From Massilia sp. IC2-477 (GTDB taxonomy: Bacteria; Pseudomonadota; Gammaproteobacteria; Burkholderiales; Burkholderiaceae_D), in assembly GCF_020707265.1 (NCBI RefSeq), contig NZ_JAJFEQ010000003.1:124001-188000 (forward strand): a DNA stretch of 64,000 nt, read 5' to 3'. The notes beneath the pieces were generated by a model, which was not told where the DNA came from, made no database searches, and worked only from the letters and a program-made list of their open reading frames with translations. Below are positions 18,317-27,656 of this stretch, piece by piece; within the stretch, counting starts at the first letter, position 1, and every line of letters begins with the position of its first letter. The translations under genes and the position numbers were made by a program.

Positions 18317-18532
18317 TCATCCGCGCGCCCCGGCGATCTGCTTTTCCTCGGCCGACAGGCGCTTTGCGCTGACGGTCACGACGGCGACCTTGTCGCCACT
18401 GGCCACCATGGCGGCGTCGGCAGTGTAGTTGCGGGCCTGGGCTTCGGGGATGGCGTCCAGCAGGTAGCTGCCCGAGACCGCGAGGCTCATCGCGACGACG
18501 AAGACGGCTTCCATATGCTTCATGATGTTCAT
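18317..18532 (-). CDS. Small membrane-anchored or exported protein
   Basis: 71 residues: MNIMKHMEAVFVVAMSLAVS is a hydrophobic leader, followed by a polar tail rich in Ala/Lys/Glu. GGAG lies nine bases before the ATG, which decides this start. I do not recognise the family. The gene is isolated between the WXXGXW gene and the divergent PBP gene. Third-position GC bias matches the neighbours, which supports coding. Confidence 0.65.
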   Translation of the reverse strand: MNIMKHMEAVFVVAMSLAVSGSYLLDAIPEAQARNYTADAAMVASGDKVAVVTVSAKRLSAEEKQIAGARG

Positions 18533-18749
18533 GGTATTGCTCCTTCAGGTGGGTGGTCGATGTGTGCACTGTAGGACAAGGCTTCCTTGACCGCGAACGG
18601 ATTGCGACGAGACGCGGAAAACGCGGGATAAGCTGCAAAAATCCCGCGCCGATGCGTGCGTACCGCAGCGCGCACGGATGGGTTTCACCGGCCCTCCGCT
18701 AAGCGATTGCGAGGCGGCCGCATCCGGCCGCGCCAACCAGCGGACCACG

Positions 18750-21700
18750 ATGACAGCCACGCTTGCCTCCTTGATGGACAGCCTTGCCGCCAGCCGGACG
18801 GCGCGGCGGCGCGCGCGCAACCTGCGCATCGGCAGCAAGACGGCAGTGGCGCCGCGCGTGTCCATCAACCTGTGGACGCTGCTGGCGATTGGCGCCGCTG
18901 CGCTCGGCGCCCTGGTGCTGGCACTGGCGGCCCGTTCGCTGCCAACCGCCGGCGAGCCCGAGCAAGGCGGCGCCGCCCTGGCCACGCTGCAGCCGCTGCT
19001 GGGCGGCGTGACCGTGCGCGTGCCGCGTGAGTCCGGCATCTCCGTGCACCAGCACGGCGCTGCGGCGCTGGTGGTGGCATCCAACATGCGCCTGGAAGCG
19101 CCGCTACGCGTCGACCTGTGTGCCGGGACGCTGCCGCTGCGGATCGGCTACCCGTTTGCAGAAGTGGCTGCACCGGCCCGCACCGCGCTGCTGGCCTTGC
19201 CCGGTTCGAACATGCCGCGCGTCGAACTGCGCGGCGATGCGCGGCGTCCGCTGCGCGTGCTGTGGGATGCCGGCGCCGGCAGGGCAAGCTGGATCGGCGA
19301 CGCCGGCAATGGCGTGGCCGTGCGCGGCACCCGGGCCGAAGGCCTGCTGGGCAGCTCGGGCTGGCTGGTGTGGCAGGACGGGGCACTGCGTTTCATGCGC
19401 CGCGCCAGCAGCGCCTGTCCGCAGGCCGGCGAGCTTCTGGTGCAGCGCGCGGTAGCGGGCACGGACGGAACGGGCCTGGTCCAGGCCTTCGGCCAGGGCA
19501 CCGTGCTACCGCCGCTGGCGCTCGCGCCGGGCGAATACCGGGTGCCGGCAACGCCCGCGCGCGGGCTGGAAGACGCCTTGTTGTTCGAACAACTGCAGGC
19601 ACGCGGCCTCATTCGTCTGGGTCGCAACGGCCTGGCCGAGCTGGCGCCGCGCGACCTGGCTGCCTGGCAGGCGACTGCACCTGAGGATCGCGCGCCGCTG
19701 CCCGGCTGGGAGTCCGTGCCGCTGGACGATGCTGGGCGCCGGCTGCTCGAGCGCCTGTATTACCGTGCTGACGGGGCCTTCGTGCGCGAGCAGCTTCACG
19801 TCTTTAATAGCGAGCGCCGCCTGCTGGCCTGGCGCGTGCGTTCCGGCAGCCAAGGCCAGTGGCAGGCCAGCGTCGGCGGCGTGCCGGTGACGCAGGACGA
19901 AGGTTTGCCGGTGGCGGCGATGCGCCTGTTCGCGCGCCTGCCGGAAGGCTGGGCGCCGTGGCGGCGGGTCGGCGCCTGGGACCATGGCGGCCAGGGAGCT
20001 AGCGCCGTGCTCACGCTGGACGCCGTAGAAGCGGCCGAGCTGCTGTTGGCCGGACGCCTGCGCCGGGTCGAGGGCGCGACCGTCAATGTGAGCGGCGCCT
20101 GCGACGGGCGCGCCTGCCGCGATCGCGACGCGGTCCAGCGCGTGCAGCTGGCGCCGCTGCCGGGCGCGCGCCGCATCGTGCTCGAGGTCGAGCCGCTCGA
20201 CCTGGCGCAACTGGCCGGCAGCGCGGATGCGGCCTATCGCCACCTGCGGCTCCAGGATGGCCGCCTGGCCTGGCAGGCGCTCCCCGTGACGCAATCCCTG
20301 GCGCGGCCGGCAACGGCCGAGGTGCAGCTTGCCGGCAGCCGCGGCGAAGTCCTGTGGACCGACGGCAGGGCCAGCGCGGCGGCCCAGGCGGCCGGACTCG
20401 GCCCACTGCTGGGCGTGCACCGCGACCATGCGTCGAGCATCGCGGGCATGCTGGCGCGCCTCCCAGGGGCCAGCCATACGGCGCGCCTGAGCCTGGACCT
20501 GCGCCTGCAGGCGGCAAGCCAGGCGGCGCTCGACTGCATCGGCCTGCGCCAGGGGCAATGGGACGGCAAGGCTTGCCACGGCGCGCAGCCGGTGCCGGCG
20601 GGCCGGCAGGCGGGCCTGGTGCTGCTCGACGCCGGCAATGGCGACATTCTGGCCGCAGCCGGGGGCGGCGTCGGCACGGCGGATGCGGCGCGCTGGCCGG
20701 AACTGCGCGACTTCGACCGCGCCGACCCGGCGCGTAGCCCGCTGCGGCTGCCGGCCTTCCAGCACGACGGCGCCGCCGCCCGCGCGCCCGGCTCCACCTT
20801 CAAGGTCGTCACCGCCCTGGGCCTGGAAGCGGCGGCGCGCGAGGATGCCCGCTTCGAGCGCCTGCTGCAGGGCTTGCCCCTGGCCGAGATCGACGCCATG
20901 GCAAATGATGCCGGCTACCGATTCCGTATCGGCGCACCTGCCTATCCGGTGGACGGCGCTGCACGCATCACGAACTTCCGCGAACAGCTGGCCGAAGCGC
21001 GCGCCGTCGAAGGCCGCTTCGGCCTGGCGCAGGCGATGAGCTATAGCGTGAACACCTGGTTTGCCTGGGCGGCTGAACTGGGCGACCGCAGCCTGGGTGG
21101 CAGTGCCCAAGGCGGACTTGCAGGCGTGCGCGAGCTCGAAGCAGGGGCGATCGACCCGCTGCGCCCGGTTGCCGGCATGGCGCGTCGGCTCGGTTTCGGC
21201 TCGCCGCTGCGGCTCGACGGCGGCCTGCTGCCGCAGGACTTCCGCTGGTCGGCCTGGGACGCGCTACAGGCCAGCCCGTCCATGCTGGATCCGATCGCCA
21301 CCCGCCACGAAGTGCGGCAGATGGCCATCGGCCTGCGCATGCAGGCGACACCGCTGCAGATGGCGCTGGTCGCCGCCGCGGTCGGGCAGGGCAGGACCGT
21401 AACGCCGCGCCTGCTGCTCGAACTCGACGGCCGCGAAGCGGCGCCGCAGCCGGGCCGGGAACTGGGCGTGCGCCTGGACCGCATCCGCGCCGGCATGAAG
21501 GGCGTGGTCGACCACGGCACCGCCGCTTCGGCCTTCCGCGGCAAGGAGTTCCAGCGCCTGCGCCCTGGCCTGTTCGGCAAGACCGGCACTGCGCCGACCG
21601 GCGACGACGGCATGGCGACCGTGTGGTTCATGGGCTGGCTGGAGCCCGGCAGCCTGCCTGGGCAGACGCGCCGGCTCGCCTTTGCCGCCTTCGTCAGCGA

Positions 21701-21794
21701 GTCCAGCCTGACCGGCGGCGCCCATGCCGCGCCGGTGGTGGCTGCGCTGTTAAAATACATGCAACAGCAGTCTCCTGAACAGAAGGGGGAATGA
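18750..21794 (+). CDS. Penicillin-binding transpeptidase with very large N-terminal region
   Basis: 1014-residue inner-membrane protein whose C-terminal part is a penicillin-binding transpeptidase, cross-linking peptidoglycan in the periplasm. One membrane helix is seen near residues 42-62 (LWTLLAIGAAALGALVLALAA). The catalytic SxxK is S682-T-F-K, SxN begins at Ser766 (SVN) and KTG begins at Lys944. LSLDLRLQAASQAAL and GLVLLDAGNGDILAA precede the active site as in other PBPs. The roughly 550 residues between the membrane helix and the PBP core match nothing I know and carry no glycosyltransferase motif. Start chosen at ATG 18750; an upstream in-frame ATG at 18678 is possible. It heads cluster A; the likely partner is the RodA/FtsW-type protein at 45374. 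Confidence 0.88.
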   Translation: MTATLASLMDSLAASRTARRRARNLRIGSKTAVAPRVSINLWTLLAIGAAALGALVLALAARSLPTAGEPEQGGAALATLQPLLGGVTVRVPRESGISVHQHGAAALVVASNMRLEAPLRVDLCAGTLPLRIGYPFAEVAAPARTALLALPGSNMPRVELRGDARRPLRVLWDAGAGRASWIGDAGNGVAVRGTRAEGLLGSSGWLVWQDGALRFMRRASSACPQAGELLVQRAVAGTDGTGLVQAFGQGTVLPPLALAPGEYRVPATPARGLEDALLFEQLQARGLIRLGRNGLAELAPRDLAAWQATAPEDRAPLPGWESVPLDDAGRRLLERLYYRADGAFVREQLHVFNSERRLLAWRVRSGSQGQWQASVGGVPVTQDEGLPVAAMRLFARLPEGWAPWRRVGAWDHGGQGASAVLTLDAVEAAELLLAGRLRRVEGATVNVSGACDGRACRDRDAVQRVQLAPLPGARRIVLEVEPLDLAQLAGSADAAYRHLRLQDGRLAWQALPVTQSLARPATAEVQLAGSRGEVLWTDGRASAAAQAAGLGPLLGVHRDHASSIAGMLARLPGASHTARLSLDLRLQAASQAALDCIGLRQGQWDGKACHGAQPVPAGRQAGLVLLDAGNGDILAAAGGGVGTADAARWPELRDFDRADPARSPLRLPAFQHDGAAARAPGSTFKVVTALGLEAAAREDARFERLLQGLPLAEIDAMANDAGYRFRIGAPAYPVDGAARITNFREQLAEARAVEGRFGLAQAMSYSVNTWFAWAAELGDRSLGGSAQGGLAGVRELEAGAIDPLRPVAGMARRLGFGSPLRLDGGLLPQDFRWSAWDALQASPSMLDPIATRHEVRQMAIGLRMQATPLQMALVAAAVGQGRTVTPRLLLELDGREAAPQPGRELGVRLDRIRAGMKGVVDHGTAASAFRGKEFQRLRPGLFGKTGTAPTGDDGMATVWFMGWLEPGSLPGQTRRLAFAAFVSESSLTGGAHAAPVVAALLKYMQQQSPEQKGE

Positions 21795-21883
21795 CCCTCA
21801 TCTGCGCGCCTCGATTTTGTGTTTGTATGGCATCATCTGTTGACAATCCGCTCTTGTGCGGATGGCCATAGGATGAGGAAGGT

Positions 21884-23161
21884 ATGCGTTTGCCGGGAAC
21901 CCGGTACCAGGAGCACGGTTGGGAGCAGGTCCGCAAGTTGCTCGGGCAATGCTCGCTGCAGGCGCTCGCCCGCATTGATCCTGTCCGGCTGGCCGGGCCG
22001 GAGGGCGAAGCGCTGCTGCCGGAGTACGTCGACGCCGTGGCGCGCCTGCTGCGCGCGGACGGTGGCCGTGGCGAGGCGCCAGGCAACAGCTATGGCGACA
22101 GCGTGCGCGAACTGGCCCTGGGCCTGGTCTACGAACTGGGAGCGCGCCCGAATGACTGGGCGGCCCTGTGCACGGCGGTGGCCGGCGAACATGCGCGCAT
22201 GGGGGCTTTCTGGAACCTGCCCGGCGGCGAAGCCCTGCTGCGCAAGAAGTTCAACGACCTGTACGCCGTCCTGCGCGACAAGGTCGATAGCGACAATTAC
22301 CAGGCCGCCTGCGGCCGCCCTTGCAGCCCCAACCGCATGTACGCCTATCGGATGCTGGACACGGCCTACGGCGAGGTCGCGCGCCTGTTCAAGGCCTGGC
22401 GCGAGCACCGCGAGCAGGTCGGCGCCATCCTCGCGCGTTCAGTGGAGGCGGAACCGATCGAGGCGCGGCTGCTGACCGGCGTGGCCAGCTGCCGTCCTGA
22501 ATGGATCCTGCGCTGGAGCGAATCGCTGGAGCGCTTCACCGGCGCACCAGGGCCGCTGCATACCCGCTCCAAGCGCTTTGCCGCCCTGAAGGACAGCCCG
22601 GACAAGATCGGCGCCATGCTGCGCGAGATCGGCGAATACGAGGCGCTGTCCGCAAACGGCGACCGCGACTGGCTGCAGGACGCGAACGACGCGACAGCCT
22701 GGATTGACGACTACTGGCGCGTGATCGGCGAATCTGAACAGGCCAGCACGCCGGGACCCGACCGCATTCTCGAAGCGCGGCAGGAAGAACTCGATCTTGC
22801 CGAGCCGGTGTACGACGAGCAGGCTGCCGAGCCGCTGCCCCTGCTGGCCGAGCAGGTGGCGCAGCAGGTTTCACTATCCCCCCGCTACCTTCAGATGGCA
22901 GCGGCGGCGCAGGAGCGCGGCAGCTGGGCACTGCGCATGATGGCGGACGATACGCTGCCGGTGCGGCTGGCGGTCTACCTGAAGCTGCTCGGACCTTTCG
23001 ATGACAGTTATCCGTCCGAATGGCTGGACCCGGCCACCGGCGAACTGCCGACCATGCAGCAGCTCGCGATGCTGGACGGGGTGTCGCTGCCGACCTTGCG
23101 CAAACGGCGCGACGCGGCGATCGCCCGGCTCAGTAGCGCCGGCAATGAGGAGACAAGATGA
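21884..23161 (+). CDS. Uncharacterised 425-residue protein of cluster A
   Basis: Soluble, mostly helical protein with no signal peptide. I do not recognise its family. A GAGGAAGG ribosome site supports the ATG at 21884, and a TTGACA hexamer at 21840 may be part of a promoter. The last 50 residues (TMQQLAMLDGVSLPTLRKRRDAAIARL) look like a helix-turn-helix of the sigma-70 region-4 kind; this is a weak inference. CGRPCSPNRMYAY in the middle is distinctive. Its stop overlaps the next start by four bases (ATGA), so it is translationally coupled to 23158. Its place between a PBP and SPFH/kinase genes suggests a role in the same module. Confidence 0.75.
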   Translation: MRLPGTRYQEHGWEQVRKLLGQCSLQALARIDPVRLAGPEGEALLPEYVDAVARLLRADGGRGEAPGNSYGDSVRELALGLVYELGARPNDWAALCTAVAGEHARMGAFWNLPGGEALLRKKFNDLYAVLRDKVDSDNYQAACGRPCSPNRMYAYRMLDTAYGEVARLFKAWREHREQVGAILARSVEAEPIEARLLTGVASCRPEWILRWSESLERFTGAPGPLHTRSKRFAALKDSPDKIGAMLREIGEYEALSANGDRDWLQDANDATAWIDDYWRVIGESEQASTPGPDRILEARQEELDLAEPVYDEQAAEPLPLLAEQVAQQVSLSPRYLQMAAAAQERGSWALRMMADDTLPVRLAVYLKLLGPFDDSYPSEWLDPATGELPTMQQLAMLDGVSLPTLRKRRDAAIARLSSAGNEETR

Positions 23162-23715
23162 TGGGCATGACGGAACTGGACCGCAAGTTGCAGGCGCAGC
23201 TGCTCTCAGGGCGCCGGGTGGAGGGCGACCGCCTGATGCTGGACGACGCGGTGCTCCTGGGGGCGCTCGACGGCAGCCGTCCGCTGACGGCGGGCGAACG
23301 GACGGCGCTGCAGGCCTCGCCGCTGACGACTCGCCGCCTGCGCACGCTGGCCGATGGGCGCCGCGCGCAAACGGCGCCACACCGCTGGCAGGGCAGTGGC
23401 GGCATGCTGCGCGCCGCCGACAGCGGCACCGCGCTCGAGACCCTGGTTACCGACGACGGCGCCTGGCGCCTGCACTTCGTCGGCGCGCGCGTGATCCTGC
23501 AGCTCGACCCGCAGTCGCCGCTCGCGGCTACCTTGCTGCGCGAGGGGCAGCCCCTGCGCGTGCGCGATGGGGCGGGCAGCACGGTGCTCGAAGGGACCCT
23601 CGACACGGACGGCGAGTGCGAAGGCCCCTGGCCCTTTGCCGATGCACCCGCCGTCCACTTCCAGCGCCACGGCGCCCGTTTCACCGTGGAGCCGACCGGA
23701 ACCAAGGCATGCTGA
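23158..23715 (+). CDS. Uncharacterised 185-residue protein of cluster A
   Basis: Small soluble protein with no recognised family. Residues 90-180 are predicted beta-rich (GAWRLHFVGARVILQLD, LRVRDGAGSTVLEGTL). The start overlaps the previous stop by four bases, and its own stop overlaps the next start by seven, so translation is coupled in both directions. Function unknown; it is held in the operon with SPFH-like and kinase proteins. Confidence 0.75.
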   Translation: MMGMTELDRKLQAQLLSGRRVEGDRLMLDDAVLLGALDGSRPLTAGERTALQASPLTTRRLRTLADGRRAQTAPHRWQGSGGMLRAADSGTALETLVTDDGAWRLHFVGARVILQLDPQSPLAATLLREGQPLRVRDGAGSTVLEGTLDTDGECEGPWPFADAPAVHFQRHGARFTVEPTGTKAC

Positions 23716-24734
23716 ACCTGTTCACCCGGCCCTTCCGCCAGCCGCAGCCCGACCTTGCCGGGCTCGGTGCGGGCTTCATCGCGCTGCCCTTGACGAAGGG
23801 CTGCACGGTGCCGGCCGGGTGCTTTGCCGTGCTGGCCAATCGCGAAGGCCACACGCGGCGCCTGAGCGAAGGGGCGCGCGCCGCGATCCTCGAAGGGGAG
23901 AGCGCCTGGTGCGTGCATCCGGGACCGTACCAGTGCGAGCTGCTGCCCTTTGCGGCCGCGCCGGAGATCGGCCTGCGCGTCGCCTTTGCGATCGACACGC
24001 CCGACCCGCGCGAAACCCAGCAGCGCTTCGACCTGTACCTGGCCAGCGAAGGCGAAGCGCAGGTGGCCCTTGGCGGCTTTGTGGCGTCGCTGGAGGCGGC
24101 CCTGCAGCGCGAGCTGGCCCAGGGCAACCTGGAGCTGCCGCCCTGCACCACGTTCGAGGAGTGGAATGCCTTCCGCACCGGTTTCAACCAGTTGCTGTAC
24201 ACCCGCTTCGGCGTGATGGTGGACGATTGCGTGCCGGTCGACCTGGGCGCATCGCGCGACATGGCGGCGCTGTTGTCGGCCCGGCTGGCGCTGCAGCCGG
24301 TCCCCGCTGCGGCACTGTCGCCCAAACAGGAAGCGTTCGATGCGGCCCAGGAAGATGCGAAAGCGCTGCGACGCCTGTTCCTGGAACTGCCCGGCCTGAT
24401 GTGCGGCTGGCGCCTGGCCATCCTGCCCGGCGACTGCGCCGCGTTTCGCCACCACCAGGAGCTGCTGCGCCGACTCGACCTGGTGAGCCTGTCGGTGGGC
24501 ACGATGCCGGCGCTGGAACTGGCCGCACCGGGTCAGATGCTGCCAGGCGCCGAGCAGCTGCGCCGTGCACGCCACAGCCGCCGCGCCGCGGCCGCGCTGG
24601 ACGAAGCCTGGGCGCTGCTGGCGCGCATGAAGCTGAGCGATGCGGCCATGGTGCCGCTGCTGCTGGAAGAGGCCGACCGCATCGTCGCCAACCTCGAATG
24701 CGACTGCGCGGCGCGGCGCGAGGTGGCGGCATGA
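23709..24734 (+). CDS. Uncharacterised protein, possible divergent SPFH fold
   Basis: 341 residues, no signal peptide. The N-terminal part (FIALPLTKGCTVPAGCFAVLANREGHTRRL) reads like the opening strands of SPFH/band-7 proteins, which expose a hydrophobic or self-assembly surface. RTGFNQLLYTRFGVMVDDCVPVDLG around residues 160-185 aligns by eye with LKLLLAEYGLAVVKVDTVEL of the zinc-ribbon SPFH gene at 25786. I therefore infer a divergent paralogue; this is not proven. The C-terminal third is helical. It overlaps its neighbours on both sides (7 and 4 bases). Confidence 0.7.
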   Translation: MLNLFTRPFRQPQPDLAGLGAGFIALPLTKGCTVPAGCFAVLANREGHTRRLSEGARAAILEGESAWCVHPGPYQCELLPFAAAPEIGLRVAFAIDTPDPRETQQRFDLYLASEGEAQVALGGFVASLEAALQRELAQGNLELPPCTTFEEWNAFRTGFNQLLYTRFGVMVDDCVPVDLGASRDMAALLSARLALQPVPAAALSPKQEAFDAAQEDAKALRRLFLELPGLMCGWRLAILPGDCAAFRHHQELLRRLDLVSLSVGTMPALELAAPGQMLPGAEQLRRARHSRRAAAALDEAWALLARMKLSDAAMVPLLLEEADRIVANLECDCAARREVAA

Positions 24735-25726
24735 ACGCGCCTGCGATTACCGTGCGCAGCCTGGCGCCAGACGGTGCGCTGCTGACCGTGACCGCCACCG
24801 TGCGTCCGCGCGGCGGCCGGGCGGACGTGAAATGCAGCGTGCCGGACGCCCCGCACATCGCGCAGCGCATGCAGGAAGTGGTGCGCCTGGCGCGCCATAC
24901 CGAAGCGCGCTTCGACAGCCGTGAGCAGGTGGTGCTGAGCCTGGATCGCGCGCCGATGCCCGGCGGCCGTGACTGGGAACTGGCCTGCGTGCTGGCCGAC
25001 CGTATGGTGCGCGGACTCTGGCAGCCTAGCGCTCCGGTGGTGGCCAATGGCTGGTCCGACGCCTGGCAGCTCGGGCGCATCGACGGCCACGGCCTGCACC
25101 AGGCGCCGGTAGGCGTGCTGCTCGGCGGCGCGGACGGCTTGCCGCACCTGGGCGCCTTGAGCGGCCATCCCGATCCGGCCGCTGGCGTGTCCGCGGCGCG
25201 CGCCTGGTTCCCCCTGTACAGTGGCGGCGCCGGCGACAGCCTGTGCTGGGTGGAAGTGAGCGTGCGCCCGGCGCCGCATGAGGGCGAGGAAGAGGCGAGC
25301 ATCGCCGCGCCTGGCGTCGACGTTGCGCTGCAGGCGCGGGTACGGGCGGTGCTGGCAGGGGCGCGCCATTTCGACGGCCGCGGCCTGGGGCAGTGGCGCA
25401 CCACGGTGCGCTTTGGCGTCGAACACTTCCAGGGCGGCTCCTTCGAGCTGGCGCTGGTCATGGCCGACCGCATGGCGCGCGGACGCGAATTCCTGGCGCG
25501 CGGCCGGGTGCTGGCGACGGGGCAGTCATCGAGCTGGCACGCGGGACAGGTCGAGACGGTGGAGGGCGTGGCGCCGAAATGTGCGCTGCTTGCGCGTGAA
25601 GCCGCGCCGGGCGATCGGATCCTGGTGCCACGCGCCTGGGAAAGCCAGTTGCCCGAGGGCTGGCGCGAGTCCATCCGCTCGCGTGGCGCCAGTGTGGCGT
25701 GCGTGGACAGGATCGGGATCATTTGA
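24731..25726 (+). CDS. Uncharacterised protein with internal duplication, possible Lon-like S5 fold
   Basis: 331 residues with two similar halves: WELACVLADRMVRG with a later NGWSDAWQLGRIDG in the first, and FELALVMADRMARG with ATGQSSSWHAGQVETVEG in the second. The second half resembles the Lon/RadA C-terminal fold, where GPSAG starts a helix and TGE...GRVLPVGGLKEK follows. Here GGSFE sits in the Ser position and VAPK near the Lys position. The first half has GGRDW and lacks that Ser. Protease activity is only a hypothesis. The start overlaps the previous stop by four bases. Confidence 0.7.
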   Translation: MNAPAITVRSLAPDGALLTVTATVRPRGGRADVKCSVPDAPHIAQRMQEVVRLARHTEARFDSREQVVLSLDRAPMPGGRDWELACVLADRMVRGLWQPSAPVVANGWSDAWQLGRIDGHGLHQAPVGVLLGGADGLPHLGALSGHPDPAAGVSAARAWFPLYSGGAGDSLCWVEVSVRPAPHEGEEEASIAAPGVDVALQARVRAVLAGARHFDGRGLGQWRTTVRFGVEHFQGGSFELALVMADRMARGREFLARGRVLATGQSSSWHAGQVETVEGVAPKCALLAREAAPGDRILVPRAWESQLPEGWRESIRSRGASVACVDRIGII

Positions 25727-25749
25727 ATCTCGCTCAGCTGCGCTAGAAT
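25722..25749 (+). promoter_or_regulatory. Possible sigma-70 promoter of the SPFH gene
   Basis: TTTGAA, a 16-base spacer and TAGAAT, ending 36 bases before the SPFH start. The -35 is poor. It overlaps the stop codon of the preceding gene. Confidence 0.35.
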
Positions 25750-25785
25750 CGATCAGCAATGTGTTGTAACGAAACGGAGTCGGAT

Positions 25786-27648
25786 ATGTTCCAGATGTTC
25801 GGAGTGAAAGGCGCCAGCTGCCCGCGCTGCGAGCGCAAGAATGGCGGCGATGCGCGCTATTGCGCCGGCTGCGGCCTGATCCTGGGCGCGCCGCGCAATC
25901 CGCCGCTGCTCAAGGAAAACCGCTGGGTCGCCGGTCCCGACGAACTGGCCGTGTTCTTCGGTGTACGCGAGCTGTCCGGCGTGTTCGTCAAGACGTTGCG
26001 CGTGCCGGCCACCGCGCGCGCCTACATCCTGCAGGGCGACAAGGCGACCGAGGTGCCGCAGGGCGAGTACGAGATCGAAGGCTTCTTCACGCGCCTGAAC
26101 CACCTGCTGCGCGACCAGCACGCCGAAATCCTGGTCACCCGCACCGGCGCGCTACCGGTCGACTTCCGCTTCGACGACGTGGCGACCAGCGAGCAGCTGG
26201 CAGTGAGCGCGCGCCTCACGGTCAGCGTGCGCATCGAGAACGTGCCGGCCTTTGCCCGCCATTTCATGACCACCCCTGGCACCATCGGCGTGAACGAGCT
26301 GCGCGAACTGTTAACTGCGCCAGTGCGCCAGCTGGCCGAGGAATTCGTCGGTGCACGCTCGATCCGCGAAATGGCAGGTCACCGCGAACTGCGCGAGCAG
26401 CTGGACGAGCGCCTGCAGGGCGGCCTGAAACTGCTTCTGGCCGAGTATGGGCTGGCGGTGGTGAAGGTCGATACCGTCGAACTGCGCCACGACAAATACG
26501 ACGCCAACCGCGCCAAAGTGGGCAGCCTGTGGCTGGCGGCCGACGAGCGCCATGTGCGCGTCGAGCATGCGAAACACCTGGACGACCTCTACGATGCCGA
26601 GGAATGGCAGCGGCTTCGTCGTGCCGAGCAGGCGGCGCGCGTGCGCCAGCGCGAACGCGAGCTGCGCCAGGATGACGCGATCGCCCGCGCAGAACTGTCG
26701 CTGCAGGGCGCCGACCGTGCCCACGCCGTGCGTGCGCGCCAGATCGAGCTGTATGCGCGCATCCTCGACGCCAGTTCGCGCAAGCAGGCGCTGGAGCGCG
26801 GGGCGGGCGACGTGCTGGCGGAACTCGAACACGAACTGGCGAAGAAGGGCGCCCGCCGCGCCGACGAAGCCCAGGAATGGAAACACCTGCGGGCGCTGGC
26901 CCAGCTGCGCATGCGCAGCGAACTCGAAGTGGCGCAGCAGGATGCGCGCCAGGCCCAGGTGATCGCACGCCAGCGCTTCTCGCAGCAACTGTTGCAGCAG
27001 CAGATCCGCTACAAGATCGAGCAGGCCGCCCTGATCGAGGATGCCGACCGCCAGCGCGCCGAGCTGGCGCGGCTGCGCGAGAGCGAAGCCGATGCGGCGC
27101 GCCGCGCGCGTGAAATCGACGAGGAAGAACACGTCGGGCAGCACCAGAGCCTGGTGCTGGCGAATACCGCACGGCGCCGCGACGCCGAGCGCCTGCAGGA
27201 GTGGGAAGACGAGCAGGCGCGCCAGCGCATCGAATCCACCCGTACCACGGCCCAGCTGGACAAGCTTGCCCGCACCATTGAGCTCGATGCGCGCCAGGCG
27301 CGCGCCATGCAGGACGTCGGGCTTGAGGGCGAGGAGCGGCGCCATGCGCTCGAGCTGCGCCGCCTGGAAGCCTTTGCCACGATGGACGACACCGCCAAGC
27401 TGGCACTGAGTGCGGCGCCAAATGCGGCGCTGCTCAACGACTACATGAAGACGCGCGTGCACGCGGGCATGGATGCCGACCAGCTGGCCGCACTGGCCGG
27501 CCTGGCAGGCGAGGGCAAGCTGAGCTCCGCCGAGGCGCTGCAGCTGGTGCGCGACGAGCAGGCTCGGCGCGAGCTGGAGGTCGACAAGGACCGCCAGCAC
27601 CAGGTCGTGTTGCTGGCGGCCCAGGCCCGTGCATTGAAGGACAAGTAA
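25786..27648 (+). CDS. Zinc-ribbon SPFH/band-7 protein with long coiled coil
   Basis: 620-residue cytosolic or membrane-associated scaffold. Residues 1-30 form a zinc ribbon (CPRCERKNGG...YCAGCG, four Cys). Residues 40-240 are an SPFH/band-7 domain (VFFGVRELSGVFVKTLRVP at the start, GLAVVKVDTVELRHDKYD at the end). Residues 250-560 are an almost unbroken Arg/Glu/Gln-rich coiled coil, as in flotillins and virion-core-like proteins. ATG 25786 has GGAG upstream. Such proteins form oligomeric membrane platforms; next to a kinase it may organise the signalling partners. The kinase gene follows eight bases later. Confidence 0.85.
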   Translation: MFQMFGVKGASCPRCERKNGGDARYCAGCGLILGAPRNPPLLKENRWVAGPDELAVFFGVRELSGVFVKTLRVPATARAYILQGDKATEVPQGEYEIEGFFTRLNHLLRDQHAEILVTRTGALPVDFRFDDVATSEQLAVSARLTVSVRIENVPAFARHFMTTPGTIGVNELRELLTAPVRQLAEEFVGARSIREMAGHRELREQLDERLQGGLKLLLAEYGLAVVKVDTVELRHDKYDANRAKVGSLWLAADERHVRVEHAKHLDDLYDAEEWQRLRRAEQAARVRQRERELRQDDAIARAELSLQGADRAHAVRARQIELYARILDASSRKQALERGAGDVLAELEHELAKKGARRADEAQEWKHLRALAQLRMRSELEVAQQDARQAQVIARQRFSQQLLQQQIRYKIEQAALIEDADRQRAELARLRESEADAARRAREIDEEEHVGQHQSLVLANTARRRDAERLQEWEDEQARQRIESTRTTAQLDKLARTIELDARQARAMQDVGLEGEERRHALELRRLEAFATMDDTAKLALSAAPNAALLNDYMKTRVHAGMDADQLAALAGLAGEGKLSSAEALQLVRDEQARRELEVDKDRQHQVVLLAAQARALKDK

Positions 27649-27656
27649 GCGAAGCA

